From a virus, in the IMG/VR virus record IMGVR_UViG_3300027668_001364, positions 1 to 24,577 of that record: a stretch of DNA of 24,577 bases; one strand, 5' to 3'. Shown piece after piece: positions 6,494 through 14,840 of this stretch. The notes below the pieces were generated by a model. It was given only the letters and a program-made list of their open reading frames with translations, was not told where the DNA came from and ran no database searches. Numbering within the stretch: position 1 is the first letter of the stretch; each line of letters begins with the position of its first letter. A program made the position numbers and the translations under genes.

Positions 6494-8218
6494 TTATGCT
6501 GAGAAAGTTGCTCCTGTTGGTTCAATTGTAAAGTCTAGTACTACGAATTCAACTGTTTTAGCTGGTTGAATAAATACTTGTCCAATTAATTGATTTCTGT
6601 CGATAGTGTCTGACGTATTATTACTGTCATCCATTACAACTCTAAATGCATACAATCCTTGTCTCTGAACAACTGATTCTAAGAAGGGTGTTACTGTAGC
6701 TAAGAAACTATTTCTAGTTGCTATTGTATTCTGTTCGAATACTAAAGTTTTAGCTGTATCTCCTAAGAATTTTTTAAGTTCAATAAGCAATCTTCTAACA
6801 TTAACTCTGTCTAACGCTGATTTCTTCTTTTGAAGAGTCTTTTGACCGAATACTGATATACCACTTCCTGGGAATGTAGCGATTGGGTTAACGTTAGCAC
6901 TATATAATGTGTCTCTTTGTGTTCTTGTTAATTTTCTTTCTGCTTGGATTACATTTCCTAATCCTCCTCTAGTAAGACCTGCTGGTGCAAACCATGGTGC
7001 TGCTGCTCCATCTGTAAAGGCATATACTCCTGGGATAACAACTGATGCTGGTATCCATTCGTTTTTACCTGTAGCTGATTGAGTCTGTAACCAAGGCCAG
7101 TAACTTGCTGCGTAAGAAGAATTAACTGTCTTAGCTGTTCCTGTAGCATCTGTTACGTTTGCTCCGTAGTTCTGTAAATCTACTACTGCGATATTATCAC
7201 CTCTTGATTCTGCTAAAGAGATAATTGAATCTAACTGTATTTTGTGTGTTCCGAATTCGTATAAAAGACCTGGTGCAGATACAATATTAAATACATACTC
7301 ATCTTGGTTTCCTAGAATTGAGATAGCATTTGCATAATCTGATCCTATTAGACCTTGAGATCCAGCATCGGCTATATCGCCGAAATACTTATTCTGTACT
7401 TGTGTAGCTGAAACGTTAACTCCGGTTGCACTTACAAATGCTCCTATTTGAGCTGTTGGTAAAGATCCAGTAGAAGCTGCTACTCTAATTAATCCATCGT
7501 TACCTAAGTAATCTAATGTTTGTCGTACTGAGTCTTGTTTTACTGTAATGTAGTTGGACTTATTAACATATTCTCCGACCGTATTGACATAGTACTGTGT
7601 ACCGTCGTTAGCTTTAGATTTATATTGATTACCAATTACTGATTCAATGTACCCTTCTGAGTTAGGATCTAATGATAAATCATTCCATGTTTCAAGAACT
7701 ATTTTATTTTTTAAATTGTCATCTCCACGTCTTACTAAAAGACCGAAAGTACCAGATGTATTATCTACGTTTACTACTTCGAATCTAATATTGTCAGGAG
7801 ATCCATTTACCAATGAACCGTCTGAGTTAGCTGATCCAGAAGAATTATAAATTGTACCTTTTCCTAAAGTATTTAGTACAAATGGTGCTGCTCCAACTCC
7901 TGCTGTAATTGGTGTAGAATCAGCTGCTGTAAATGATCCATTTACTACTCTAGTTACGATTACTGAATTCCCACCTTGGTTAAAGTAGGACTTTACAGCA
8001 ATTGAAGTTAAAAATTCTTGTTTTGTAGATCCTGAAGTAAAGGTAGTACCGAAGATGTTCTGGTATTGTCCGTAAGAAGTAACCTTTGTAGGTATTTCTA
8101 CGGGACCTTTTACTGCTGGTCCGATTATTGCTGCCCCTGCTTCAATAGCGGATGGTGCGATAAAAGAAATGTCGTTTTCTCTTGCAAGTACGCCTGGGGA
8201 AATTAATGTTTCTGCCAT
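6494..8218 (-). CDS. Tail sheath protein, T4 gp18-like (574 aa)
   Basis: This is the contractile sheath subunit that surrounds the tail tube and shortens on infection. The N-terminus (ETLISPGVLARENDIS) and the stretch after it (SYGQYQNIFG near residue 50, SVIVTRVV near 85) follow the usual sheath pattern. The C-terminal 200 residues form the conserved core: ISVFGQKTLQ near 450, VNVRRLLIELKKFL near 475, and the end segment with NQLIGQVFIQPAKTVEFVV. Residues about 95-330, rich in Ser/Gly/Thr/Asn, look like a surface insertion domain. At 574 residues it is somewhat shorter than T4 gp18 (659). The tail-tube gene follows with a 37-base gap. The leader is long (114 bases), A/T-rich and without a Shine-Dalgarno, and holds a TATTTATAA motif. 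Confidence 0.95.
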   Translation of the reverse strand: MAETLISPGVLARENDISFIAPSAIEAGAAIIGPAVKGPVEIPTKVTSYGQYQNIFGTTFTSGSTKQEFLTSIAVKSYFNQGGNSVIVTRVVNGSFTAADSTPITAGVGAAPFVLNTLGKGTIYNSSGSANSDGSLVNGSPDNIRFEVVNVDNTSGTFGLLVRRGDDNLKNKIVLETWNDLSLDPNSEGYIESVIGNQYKSKANDGTQYYVNTVGEYVNKSNYITVKQDSVRQTLDYLGNDGLIRVAASTGSLPTAQIGAFVSATGVNVSATQVQNKYFGDIADAGSQGLIGSDYANAISILGNQDEYVFNIVSAPGLLYEFGTHKIQLDSIISLAESRGDNIAVVDLQNYGANVTDATGTAKTVNSSYAASYWPWLQTQSATGKNEWIPASVVIPGVYAFTDGAAAPWFAPAGLTRGGLGNVIQAERKLTRTQRDTLYSANVNPIATFPGSGISVFGQKTLQKKKSALDRVNVRRLLIELKKFLGDTAKTLVFEQNTIATRNSFLATVTPFLESVVQRQGLYAFRVVMDDSNNTSDTIDRNQLIGQVFIQPAKTVEFVVLDFTIEPTGATFSA

Positions 8219-8246
8219 GTTTGTAAAGTTATATTATTGAGTACTC

Positions 8247-8255
8247 TTATAAATA
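8247..8255 (-). promoter_or_regulatory. TATTTATAA motif, copy 1 (before the sheath)
   Basis: The coding strand reads GACGATATTTATAAGAG, 28 bases before the sheath ATG. Within the same 114-base gap there is also a TATAAT (about 8262-8267) and a variant TATTTATTAA (8303-8312). This is the best candidate for the major late promoter region of the tail module, but no -35 element is obvious. Confidence 0.45.
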
Positions 8256-8332
8256 TCGTCATTATACCTAAACCGTATTTACGTTCGCAGTATTATGTAC
8301 CGTTAATAAATAGAGTCTTAAAGGTGTAAAAA

Positions 8333-8590
8333 CTAAGTTAAAGGTAAAAAAGTTCTAGTATCTAAATCAATCTTACCTTTACCGTATACGTCTTCAAGAT
8401 GTGCTCCTAATTGCTGTGCTTGAATTTCTGTTTGATCAGAGAATTCGATTGCTTTTATTTTTCTTTTTTTGAGAATCAATCTTTGGTGTTCTATTTCACC
8501 TAACTCTTTTATAAATGCACTCTTTCTATCGGCAATTGTATTAATTGCTGTAATATGTTCTTCTAAGACTATTATTGATTGTTTTTCCAT
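8333..8590 (-). CDS. Small coiled-coil protein (85 aa)
   Basis: An 85-residue protein that is almost entirely charged helix: ITAINTIADRKSAFIKELGEI, then a very basic LILKKRKIKAIEF, then an acidic end finishing GKIDLDTRTFLPLT. The heptad-like spacing of Ile/Leu residues between about 8 and 65 suggests a coiled coil. It has no signal peptide, cysteines or catalytic motif. It is the last gene before the sheath leader and follows the final radical SAM gene by 9 bases, so it probably shares that transcript. The leader (TTTAAATTAAAAAA) has no Shine-Dalgarno. It could be a minor tail or assembly factor; no function can be assigned. Confidence 0.65.
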   Translation of the reverse strand: MEKQSIIVLEEHITAINTIADRKSAFIKELGEIEHQRLILKKRKIKAIEFSDQTEIQAQQLGAHLEDVYGKGKIDLDTRTFLPLT

Positions 8591-8599
8591 TTTTTTAAT

Positions 8600-9817
8600 T
8601 TAAATAAGTACTGATTCATTATAACTAGCAAAGAGTATGCTGTGTAACTCGGGGTATGTCTTTTCAAAACTCTGATTACGTCTTATATCTAATTCAACAT
8701 TAATTTTAAAGAAGTTTTTAAATTCTTTTGGATTATGTTTATGGCTTTTCATATGATTAATAAGAGTGCTGTATTCTTTTCTTGTTTTATCACTCATTTC
8801 CATATTATTAATAATCTTTTCAATTTTAACTTTAGCTTCTTCTGGTATTATAGAGCTATCAAAGTATTTAGGGTAGAATAGTGGGTTCTTGTAAATTCGT
8901 ATGTTATGATCTTCAGACCAGTGCGAAATATTCTTAAAATCTAATATATTAAAAATTTGATGAGTAAAACATATGCTAAATTCAAAGGTATTATATTCTT
9001 TTGCGGCATCTAACCACTTCTCCATTGTAGCTTCTGTTTTTGGCCATTTAGCGGGGTATCTTACGTAGTCAAAACCTTTATCCGTTCCATCTATACTAAA
9101 TGATATGTCTGCATGTAGAAAATGTTTTAATATATCTACGTACTCCTGCTTGAATAAGGTACCGTTAGTATTAAAGTGTACATATTGAAATTGTGCATGA
9201 CCGTCTTCAATAGATTTTTTAAGTATATCCCATTGTTTTTTCATTAACATTGGTTCTCCTCCGTATAAGTCAAAAAACTTAACGTACTTTAAATTATCTC
9301 TAATTTCTTTCCATATTGCGCTTTCATCTCGGAATGGAGCTGAGTATTTATTTGCTTCATAATTTAGATCTTCTTTACTAAATGGATCTAAGTGTGGAAA
9401 TTCAATTTTAGTTGCTAAGTTATGGTCTGCTTTCCAGTTAATGCTTGCTCCTAAGTTACACATCCTGCATGCTAAGTTACATATGTTACCTAAGTTAATT
9501 TCAAGTAAGTAAGGCTTGTTAACTTCATTTTGACCGTCAACCTTTTCATTATCCCTAATACGTTTACTATCTTCACCAATTTCTTCTTCTTTCCAGCAAA
9601 TTTCACATATAGGATGCTTTATACCTTCCTCAAATGCTTTTCTCAGTCCCTGCAATGTAGGAGACATGAAAGCTTCTTCAAATGTATGAGTCTGTATATT
9701 CATACGTTTCCCACTCTCATCTCTAAACTGTGATTCTTTAGCAACACAGCAAGGATGAAATGTACCATCGGTAGCAATTCTAAGGCTGCTTTCTAAATTT
9801 ACGCATTTTAAACTCAT
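8600..9817 (-). CDS. Radical SAM protein 6 of the array (405 aa)
   Basis: The protein has a short N-terminal cysteine domain: C5, the pair C23-C24 in FHPCC, and C71/C74 in ICEICW, arranged as in twitch/SPASM auxiliary-cluster domains. The radical SAM core follows, with the 4Fe-4S motif CNLACRMC (C113, C117, C120) after EINLGN, and GGEP at 186-189 for SAM binding. LDIL-type strands and HFNTNGTL continue the TIM-barrel pattern. No further cysteine cluster appears in the C-terminal half. In known enzymes such a layout generates a 5'-deoxyadenosyl radical and uses the extra cluster for substrate binding or electron transfer. The gene overlaps the previous radical SAM gene by 4 bases. The substrate is unknown. 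Confidence 0.93.
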   Translation of the reverse strand: MSLKCVNLESSLRIATDGTFHPCCVAKESQFRDESGKRMNIQTHTFEEAFMSPTLQGLRKAFEEGIKHPICEICWKEEEIGEDSKRIRDNEKVDGQNEVNKPYLLEINLGNICNLACRMCNLGASINWKADHNLATKIEFPHLDPFSKEDLNYEANKYSAPFRDESAIWKEIRDNLKYVKFFDLYGGEPMLMKKQWDILKKSIEDGHAQFQYVHFNTNGTLFKQEYVDILKHFLHADISFSIDGTDKGFDYVRYPAKWPKTEATMEKWLDAAKEYNTFEFSICFTHQIFNILDFKNISHWSEDHNIRIYKNPLFYPKYFDSSIIPEEAKVKIEKIINNMEMSDKTRKEYSTLINHMKSHKHNPKEFKNFFKINVELDIRRNQSFEKTYPELHSILFASYNESVLI

Positions 9818-10839
9818 ACTACTGTTAAATTATGTCTTATATTATTAACCATAGGTAGTGTTTTGTACATCGTCAATAAGTCATTATAATTAGGGTGGTC
9901 TGGATTACCTACATCACATATTGTAAATTGCTCATCAGTCATTGTTCCCCAGTTTACTACTCTATTGTAGAATACACTCCAATTTTTTCCTTTGCCACTA
10001 AATATAGAAGCTGCTAGGTTATAAAAACCTTCCATCTCTGTATAGTTTGTATCTTGTACTACAAAAGACAGAGTTACAGTATTAAGAGAGGGTATATTAG
10101 CAATATACTTTAAATTTTCTAAAAGAGGGTCCCATTTGCCTCCTAATCTAGTTTTATTCTCATATGTATCTTTAGTACAAGCATCAACTGATATTTCACA
10201 GCTCTTTACTAGTGAATGTATATTAGGCATTCTTTCCCAATTTGACTTATTCCACAATGTAGCATTAGTATGTAAATGTATAGAATGTAATTTAGGGTAA
10301 AGAGATGGGTCAAACCTCATCATCCACTTTCTAAACGTTCTAGAAAAGAATGGATCTCCTGATCCTGTACATTCAATATGTTTTAATCCTTCTCCTAATT
10401 GAGTCTCTATATTATTTATCAATTCTTCAGTACGTACTCTTTCTTTACCTTCGTAGTTTATAAAATTAGTTCTACATGAGGGGCATTTTAAATTACAGCT
10501 CTGGTCAAAATTAAATTTTAAACTAGTTGGTAATTTATCTTTAAACTCTTCTCTTCTCTTTAAGAACTCATCTCTATGTATAAACCCTTCTGTTTTACCC
10601 TCTTTTAAACCTGTTAACTTTGGGCATCTTGATTCAATACAGTAACTATAAGATCCATCTAACATGCTGTTACGAATCTTTTCAGCTTTATCTGATTGCC
10701 AGTTTTCTGCAATATTATTTGGATTACCTAAATCTTCAGGTAACCAGTTAGGACAACACATATATGTTTTATGATCAAAGATCTCAGCAAACTCAAACGG
10801 TTGAGTGCATATCCAATCTTTTTTGTCCAATGCTATCAT
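9814..10839 (-). CDS. Radical SAM protein 5, divergent short member (341 aa)
   Basis: This is the shortest and most divergent radical SAM protein of the array. The N-terminal domain has C11, the pair C28-C29 and C67/C72; the last pair is CIESRC, spaced CxxxxC instead of the CxxC of its neighbours. The core 4Fe-4S motif is intact as CNLKCPSC (C115, C119, C122). The SAM-binding GGEP is replaced by GSGDP at 159-163 (TGSGDPFFS). HLHTNATLWNK near 190 fits the next barrel strands. The C-terminus ends soon after the barrel. It overlaps the next gene by 4 bases (ATG inside the stop region) and shares base 10839 with the previous gene's end. It is probably active, but the altered motifs suggest a different substrate or partner role. 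Confidence 0.9.
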   Translation of the reverse strand: MIALDKKDWICTQPFEFAEIFDHKTYMCCPNWLPEDLGNPNNIAENWQSDKAEKIRNSMLDGSYSYCIESRCPKLTGLKEGKTEGFIHRDEFLKRREEFKDKLPTSLKFNFDQSCNLKCPSCRTNFINYEGKERVRTEELINNIETQLGEGLKHIECTGSGDPFFSRTFRKWMMRFDPSLYPKLHSIHLHTNATLWNKSNWERMPNIHSLVKSCEISVDACTKDTYENKTRLGGKWDPLLENLKYIANIPSLNTVTLSFVVQDTNYTEMEGFYNLAASIFSGKGKNWSVFYNRVVNWGTMTDEQFTICDVGNPDHPNYNDLLTMYKTLPMVNNIRHNLTVV

Positions 10840-12224
10840 TATATCAATGCTTGTTTTTTAGAAGGTAGGTATTTCATTACCTTTCTAGTTCCGACTTTAG
10901 TAAAAAACTTTTGAGGGTCTTTAATTTTTGATCGTATTTCTTGGAACCATTTTTGATACTGAGGGTTTACTTCTAGAAAATCTTCATCTCTACTATTGTC
11001 TAGGTAAACTGTATTTTTTAACAGCTGCATTTCTGCTTGCTCTCTATCCCCTGTAAAAGGTTGGTTAATAAACTCTTTCCAGCTTCTTAATCCGTATTCT
11101 ACTACAAATTTAAAATGAGGAGGTACAATATTATCCTTGTAATCTGTAATCTTATCTATTAACTCTTTTTTTAAGTAATCTGGAAGCAATCTAACGTCGT
11201 AGAAGTCAGGTGTTGTTAATAAGTTGTTTACGTTTACTTTATCTGGGTCTATATTGAGTTCTATTGCTACATCTATTAACTCATGTATGTAAAACATATT
11301 CAAAAGACTAACAGTAGGAGAAAAATGTATTTCTATATCTCTCTTTCTGCATTCTTTAATATTATTGTATACTGAACTCCATTTTGTTCCGCTTCTAATT
11401 ACCTCTGCCAAAGTACCTACTGCATCTAGAGATGCAAATAAAGATATCTGCCCTTTAGGATCATCTATAAAATGTTGCCAAAGTCCAAATAGGTCCCACT
11501 TTTTAAATTTAGTATGGCTAAAGTTAGTATTATATCTTAACCTAACATCGGTTCTACCGGCTTCTATTAATTTTTCTAATATAGTATAGTGTTCTTGCAT
11601 TACTAGTGGTTCGCCACCTGCAAAATAGATCTCTTCCACATCCATAATGTGTTGATCTACAAGCCCAAATACATCTTCCTTACTTCTAGAGTTAAACTCT
11701 ATAATACCGCTAGGATTAGGTTTACCTGTTGTTTCTTTATTCCAGTCCTTACCTGTATTATCGTGGTGTAGTTCTGCTGCTTCTTCTGACCACTTACTAC
11801 TTGAGTATACTCCGCACATTCTACATTTAAAGTTACATATGTTAGACCATCTAAAGTCCCAATACTTTAAGCTAAATTTATTAGAATGTCCAGTCTCTTC
11901 ATTTGTTTCGTCTAGTACCTCTTTAACTCTATTATCAAATAAAGAATTGTGTGTAAATCTAGGACTATTTAATCCTTGATCTTCTATTAAGAAACATCTT
12001 GAACATAAATCAGGCCTTTCACCATTCATCATTTGTGTACGGATCTCTGTCATCTTAGGGCCGTTATAAATCTCTTGTAGAGTTTGGTCCTTAGTATTTC
12101 CGATAGTATCCCCGTAAGGAGCCATACAGCATGGATATACATCACCATTCGGCTGTACGTTTAAGTGAATCCAAGGAAGAATACAGAATGTATCTTTGCT
12201 TTTTAACTTTGGGTGATCAATCAT
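10839..12224 (-). CDS. Radical SAM protein 4, N-terminal twitch/SPASM-like (461 aa)
   Basis: This protein gives the clearest view of the shared architecture. Residues 14-77 read like a SPASM/twitch module moved to the N-terminus: CILPWIHLNVQPNGDVYPCC (C14, C32, C33), the phrase IGNTKDQTLQEIYN, and C74/C77 in LCSRC. The radical SAM motif CNFKCRMC (C130, C134, C137) follows, then GGEP at 203-206 and RYNTNFS. The C-terminal 100 residues have no cysteines and are helical and basic. I believe this order matches radical SAM proteins annotated as having an N-terminal twitch domain, a group without a settled function. It overlaps the upstream gene by 4 bases and abuts the downstream one by a single shared base. 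Confidence 0.94.
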   Translation of the reverse strand: MIDHPKLKSKDTFCILPWIHLNVQPNGDVYPCCMAPYGDTIGNTKDQTLQEIYNGPKMTEIRTQMMNGERPDLCSRCFLIEDQGLNSPRFTHNSLFDNRVKEVLDETNEETGHSNKFSLKYWDFRWSNICNFKCRMCGVYSSSKWSEEAAELHHDNTGKDWNKETTGKPNPSGIIEFNSRSKEDVFGLVDQHIMDVEEIYFAGGEPLVMQEHYTILEKLIEAGRTDVRLRYNTNFSHTKFKKWDLFGLWQHFIDDPKGQISLFASLDAVGTLAEVIRSGTKWSSVYNNIKECRKRDIEIHFSPTVSLLNMFYIHELIDVAIELNIDPDKVNVNNLLTTPDFYDVRLLPDYLKKELIDKITDYKDNIVPPHFKFVVEYGLRSWKEFINQPFTGDREQAEMQLLKNTVYLDNSRDEDFLEVNPQYQKWFQEIRSKIKDPQKFFTKVGTRKVMKYLPSKKQALI

Positions 12225-13501
12225 ATTTTAGGTATTAAAACTGGTTGTAATGCTTTAATTAATTCTGGGAAAGTATCTCTTACTTTTTCTTTTCTTAATT
12301 CGTCCACATTATCTGTTACTTGTATAAAAGTAGGTGCTTTACCGTTATACTCTGAATTATAAAATGTATCATATAATCTCTTATAGTAGTGATTAGGTAT
12401 TAATCCTTTTATACTATCTAATTTTTTTCTTCTTACCTCTAACGGTAATATATTTGGATTTTGATAATCAGGTGTTAAAACGTAATTATCATTTATATAC
12501 TTTAACTTAGAGTGGTCTTCAAAATCTGCTGCCATAATACCTTCTTTTACTAGGTACTGTGTTAATTCTTCTATATGTAGAAAGTTAAATGCGCTTATAG
12601 TCTGATTTACTCCAAATGTAAAATTATATTCCTCTATAAACCTTTTAGTGTTTCTAATTGTTAAATCAAAATCACTTAAACTTCTAATATATTTATTTCG
12701 TTCAAATATATCATCGATACTGATGTTAATATTTACATGCTTAAAATGTGTTAACCTATCAAACATAGGCTTTAACTTATCAAAGTTATAGTTAGCATTA
12801 GTAATATACGAAATTGATACGTTCTTTGCAATATCTTCTTTAATTAAAAGATCTAAAAGTATTTTATGCTTATCTACTAAGAAAGGTTCTCCACCACTAA
12901 TCTGTAACATATCCATACTAGGAGAAGACTTTAATATTTCAACATAGAAATCTATATCTTCAACCCAGCCGTAATCTGTATCTTCAGAGTTTTTTAGGCT
13001 ATCGTAATTACTAGGCAACGGAATTTTATTTCTTAACTTATAATAGTCATCAATCCAAGATGTAGATGATTCTGCATTACAGGATCTACATTTTAAATTA
13101 CAGAAATTACCCAACCTTAATTCTAGGTTCCTAATATCTGGTACAATAGTACCGTCTGGGGATGTTATGGTAGAGTAGTCTACTTTATTTCTTACTTCTT
13201 CTCTCTGTCTTTTAGATTGTCCACCGTCGATCTCTACCTTATGGCAGGTATTACAAGGTGTAGGTACATCTCCGTTAAGCATATCCACTCGCATCTCTTT
13301 ATACGAATCAGAATTAATTAACTTCTCTACTCCATCTCTAACATTAAGAGCTTTAGGGGTAAATTGACCGTCTACTTTGTTTTTTGCTACTGATATGTTA
13401 CTTTCCCAATCTACTGCACAACAGGGTGAAGCATGCCCATGAGGGTGTATACTTAAGTGTTCCCACATTAATGAGCAAAGCCAAGGTTTCTTTTTATCCA
13501 T
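12221..13501 (-). CDS. Radical SAM protein 3, N-terminal twitch/SPASM-like (426 aa)
   Basis: N-terminal cysteine domain: C9 in PWLCSLMWEHLSIHP, C27-C28 in ASPCC, and C83/C86 in PCNTC. Radical SAM core: CNLKCRSC (C134, C138, C141) followed by NAESSTSW, and GGEP at 203-206 in MLQISGGEPFLVD. ISYITNANYNFDKL and VNINISIDDI are the expected later barrel strands. The downstream part to 426 is Asn/Tyr/Lys-rich and lacks cysteines. It is closest in layout to the 461-residue neighbour, with the CC pair and the small-residue spacing between domains. The start overlaps the end of the upstream gene by 8 bases and the end overlaps the next start by 4, consistent with coupled translation. Confidence 0.93.
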   Translation of the reverse strand: MDKKKPWLCSLMWEHLSIHPHGHASPCCAVDWESNISVAKNKVDGQFTPKALNVRDGVEKLINSDSYKEMRVDMLNGDVPTPCNTCHKVEIDGGQSKRQREEVRNKVDYSTITSPDGTIVPDIRNLELRLGNFCNLKCRSCNAESSTSWIDDYYKLRNKIPLPSNYDSLKNSEDTDYGWVEDIDFYVEILKSSPSMDMLQISGGEPFLVDKHKILLDLLIKEDIAKNVSISYITNANYNFDKLKPMFDRLTHFKHVNINISIDDIFERNKYIRSLSDFDLTIRNTKRFIEEYNFTFGVNQTISAFNFLHIEELTQYLVKEGIMAADFEDHSKLKYINDNYVLTPDYQNPNILPLEVRRKKLDSIKGLIPNHYYKRLYDTFYNSEYNGKAPTFIQVTDNVDELRKEKVRDTFPELIKALQPVLIPKI

Positions 13502-14840
13502 TCTTTAGACTATTGTACCAGTTATTAAATTCTTCAGGCATATAGTCTGCAATGGGTTTGTTTCTTCTAACTGCATATTGGTCTACGAAATTTATTAAAT
13601 CATTTCGTTTTTTTGCAGTTGAGTCTACGTCTTCATACGACTTGTCAACCTTACGTAAATAAATAAGCAACCTTTTTAATTGATTACGCTCTAAGTCATT
13701 AATCCACTCTTTATTATTATCCATAACATTACTTATACGTGCTGCTAAAGTTTCTTTAATATCTTGAGGTAACATTGCAACACTTTGGAATGAAGGAAAT
13801 CTTAATATATTTACCGACATAAAGAATGCATGTTTATCATTTTGTTCTTTTTTCCAATCTACTATCTGCTGTACAAACTTATCAACTGTCCAAATACCTA
13901 ATAATGATACTGTCATCATAATGTATACTCCATTAATATTTGGAGATGCAACAGCAGTTTTAACATTTTTTTCCCATAGGTCCCAAATAAACCCATCACG
14001 TACAAATTCTTGATTCTTACCAATACATTCTGCTGAAGTATAGATGTCAAACTTTTTAAATTTCTTTCCTGCATCTAATAAACGTGCTAATCTAGTATCG
14101 TCCATTATGAGGTTACTATTAACTGCAAGATTGAAAGGCTCTTGCTCACTCATATCAATTAACTTCCAGAATGAAGGGCTCCTTGAAGGTTCTCCTCCTG
14201 ATACTCTAAGTTCATCTAACCCTCCTTTAATTTCCGGATACCAGTCGAAGAACCGTTTAACATAAATGTTACCTTCGTTTTTATTACCGAATGGCATAGC
14301 AATAGATCCATCTTGTCTATACGTTTTACCGCCGTCAGTTTCCATATTTTTATACTCTCCGTTAACTACAATATCTCTAGCCCAGGTAGAACTAAACTCT
14401 GAATTACAATATGAGCATGCTAAGTTACATAGGTTATCAAAGCATATTTCTAAGGTCTTTGGGTCTACATTCTTATCCCAAGGTATATCCTTCAGCGCTT
14501 CTATTTCTTCTTCTGTATATCTAGCTGTTTGATATACCCTATCACTGTTAATTTCAGTTCCTTGAGTTTCATCTTCTACCTTCCAACAGTAACCGCATTC
14601 TTTAGGTCTTTCACCTTCCAACATTTTTTTACGTTGTTCTTTTTTAAACTTAGTGTTATGTAGTGCTGAAGGATCTGCTGCTAGTTCTGCTTTTGGAACA
14701 GGGTGTGCAAGTGGATGATGACAGGATGCTGTTCTTCCATTACCTAACCATACAGATACGTTATACCACTTTGCTGCGCAAAACGATTTAGGCTGTATCT
14801 TCTTTATTAATTCGTTTGTTCTTTCGTAACTCGTTTTCAT
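13494..14840 (-). CDS. Radical SAM protein 2, CHHP-type (448 aa)
   Basis: The N-terminal cysteine domain differs from the CC type: C21 in SFCAAKWYNVSVW, then C40-H41-H42-P43 instead of a double cysteine, then C82/C85 in ECGYCWKVED. The core motif is CNLACSYC (C138, C142, C145) and GGEP lies at 215-218 (LRVSGGEPSRSP). The stretch HNTKFKKEQRKKMLEGERP is nearly the same in the 458-residue protein upstream (HNTRYKKEKRKEMLEGKRP), so the two are recent paralogues. A histidine ligand could replace a cysteine in the auxiliary cluster, which is inference. The gene overlaps the LamG-like gene upstream by 4 bases and the next radical SAM gene by 8. Confidence 0.93.
   Translation of the reverse strand: MKTSYERTNELIKKIQPKSFCAAKWYNVSVWLGNGRTASCHHPLAHPVPKAELAADPSALHNTKFKKEQRKKMLEGERPKECGYCWKVEDETQGTEINSDRVYQTARYTEEEIEALKDIPWDKNVDPKTLEICFDNLCNLACSYCNSEFSSTWARDIVVNGEYKNMETDGGKTYRQDGSIAMPFGNKNEGNIYVKRFFDWYPEIKGGLDELRVSGGEPSRSPSFWKLIDMSEQEPFNLAVNSNLIMDDTRLARLLDAGKKFKKFDIYTSAECIGKNQEFVRDGFIWDLWEKNVKTAVASPNINGVYIMMTVSLLGIWTVDKFVQQIVDWKKEQNDKHAFFMSVNILRFPSFQSVAMLPQDIKETLAARISNVMDNNKEWINDLERNQLKRLLIYLRKVDKSYEDVDSTAKKRNDLINFVDQYAVRRNKPIADYMPEEFNNWYNSLKNG

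Noticed and set aside
1271-8255. The plus-strand TTATAAATA copies as T4-type late promoters for plus-strand transcription
   Set aside because: No supported gene lies on the plus strand, and the copies keep a regular distance to minus-strand start codons.
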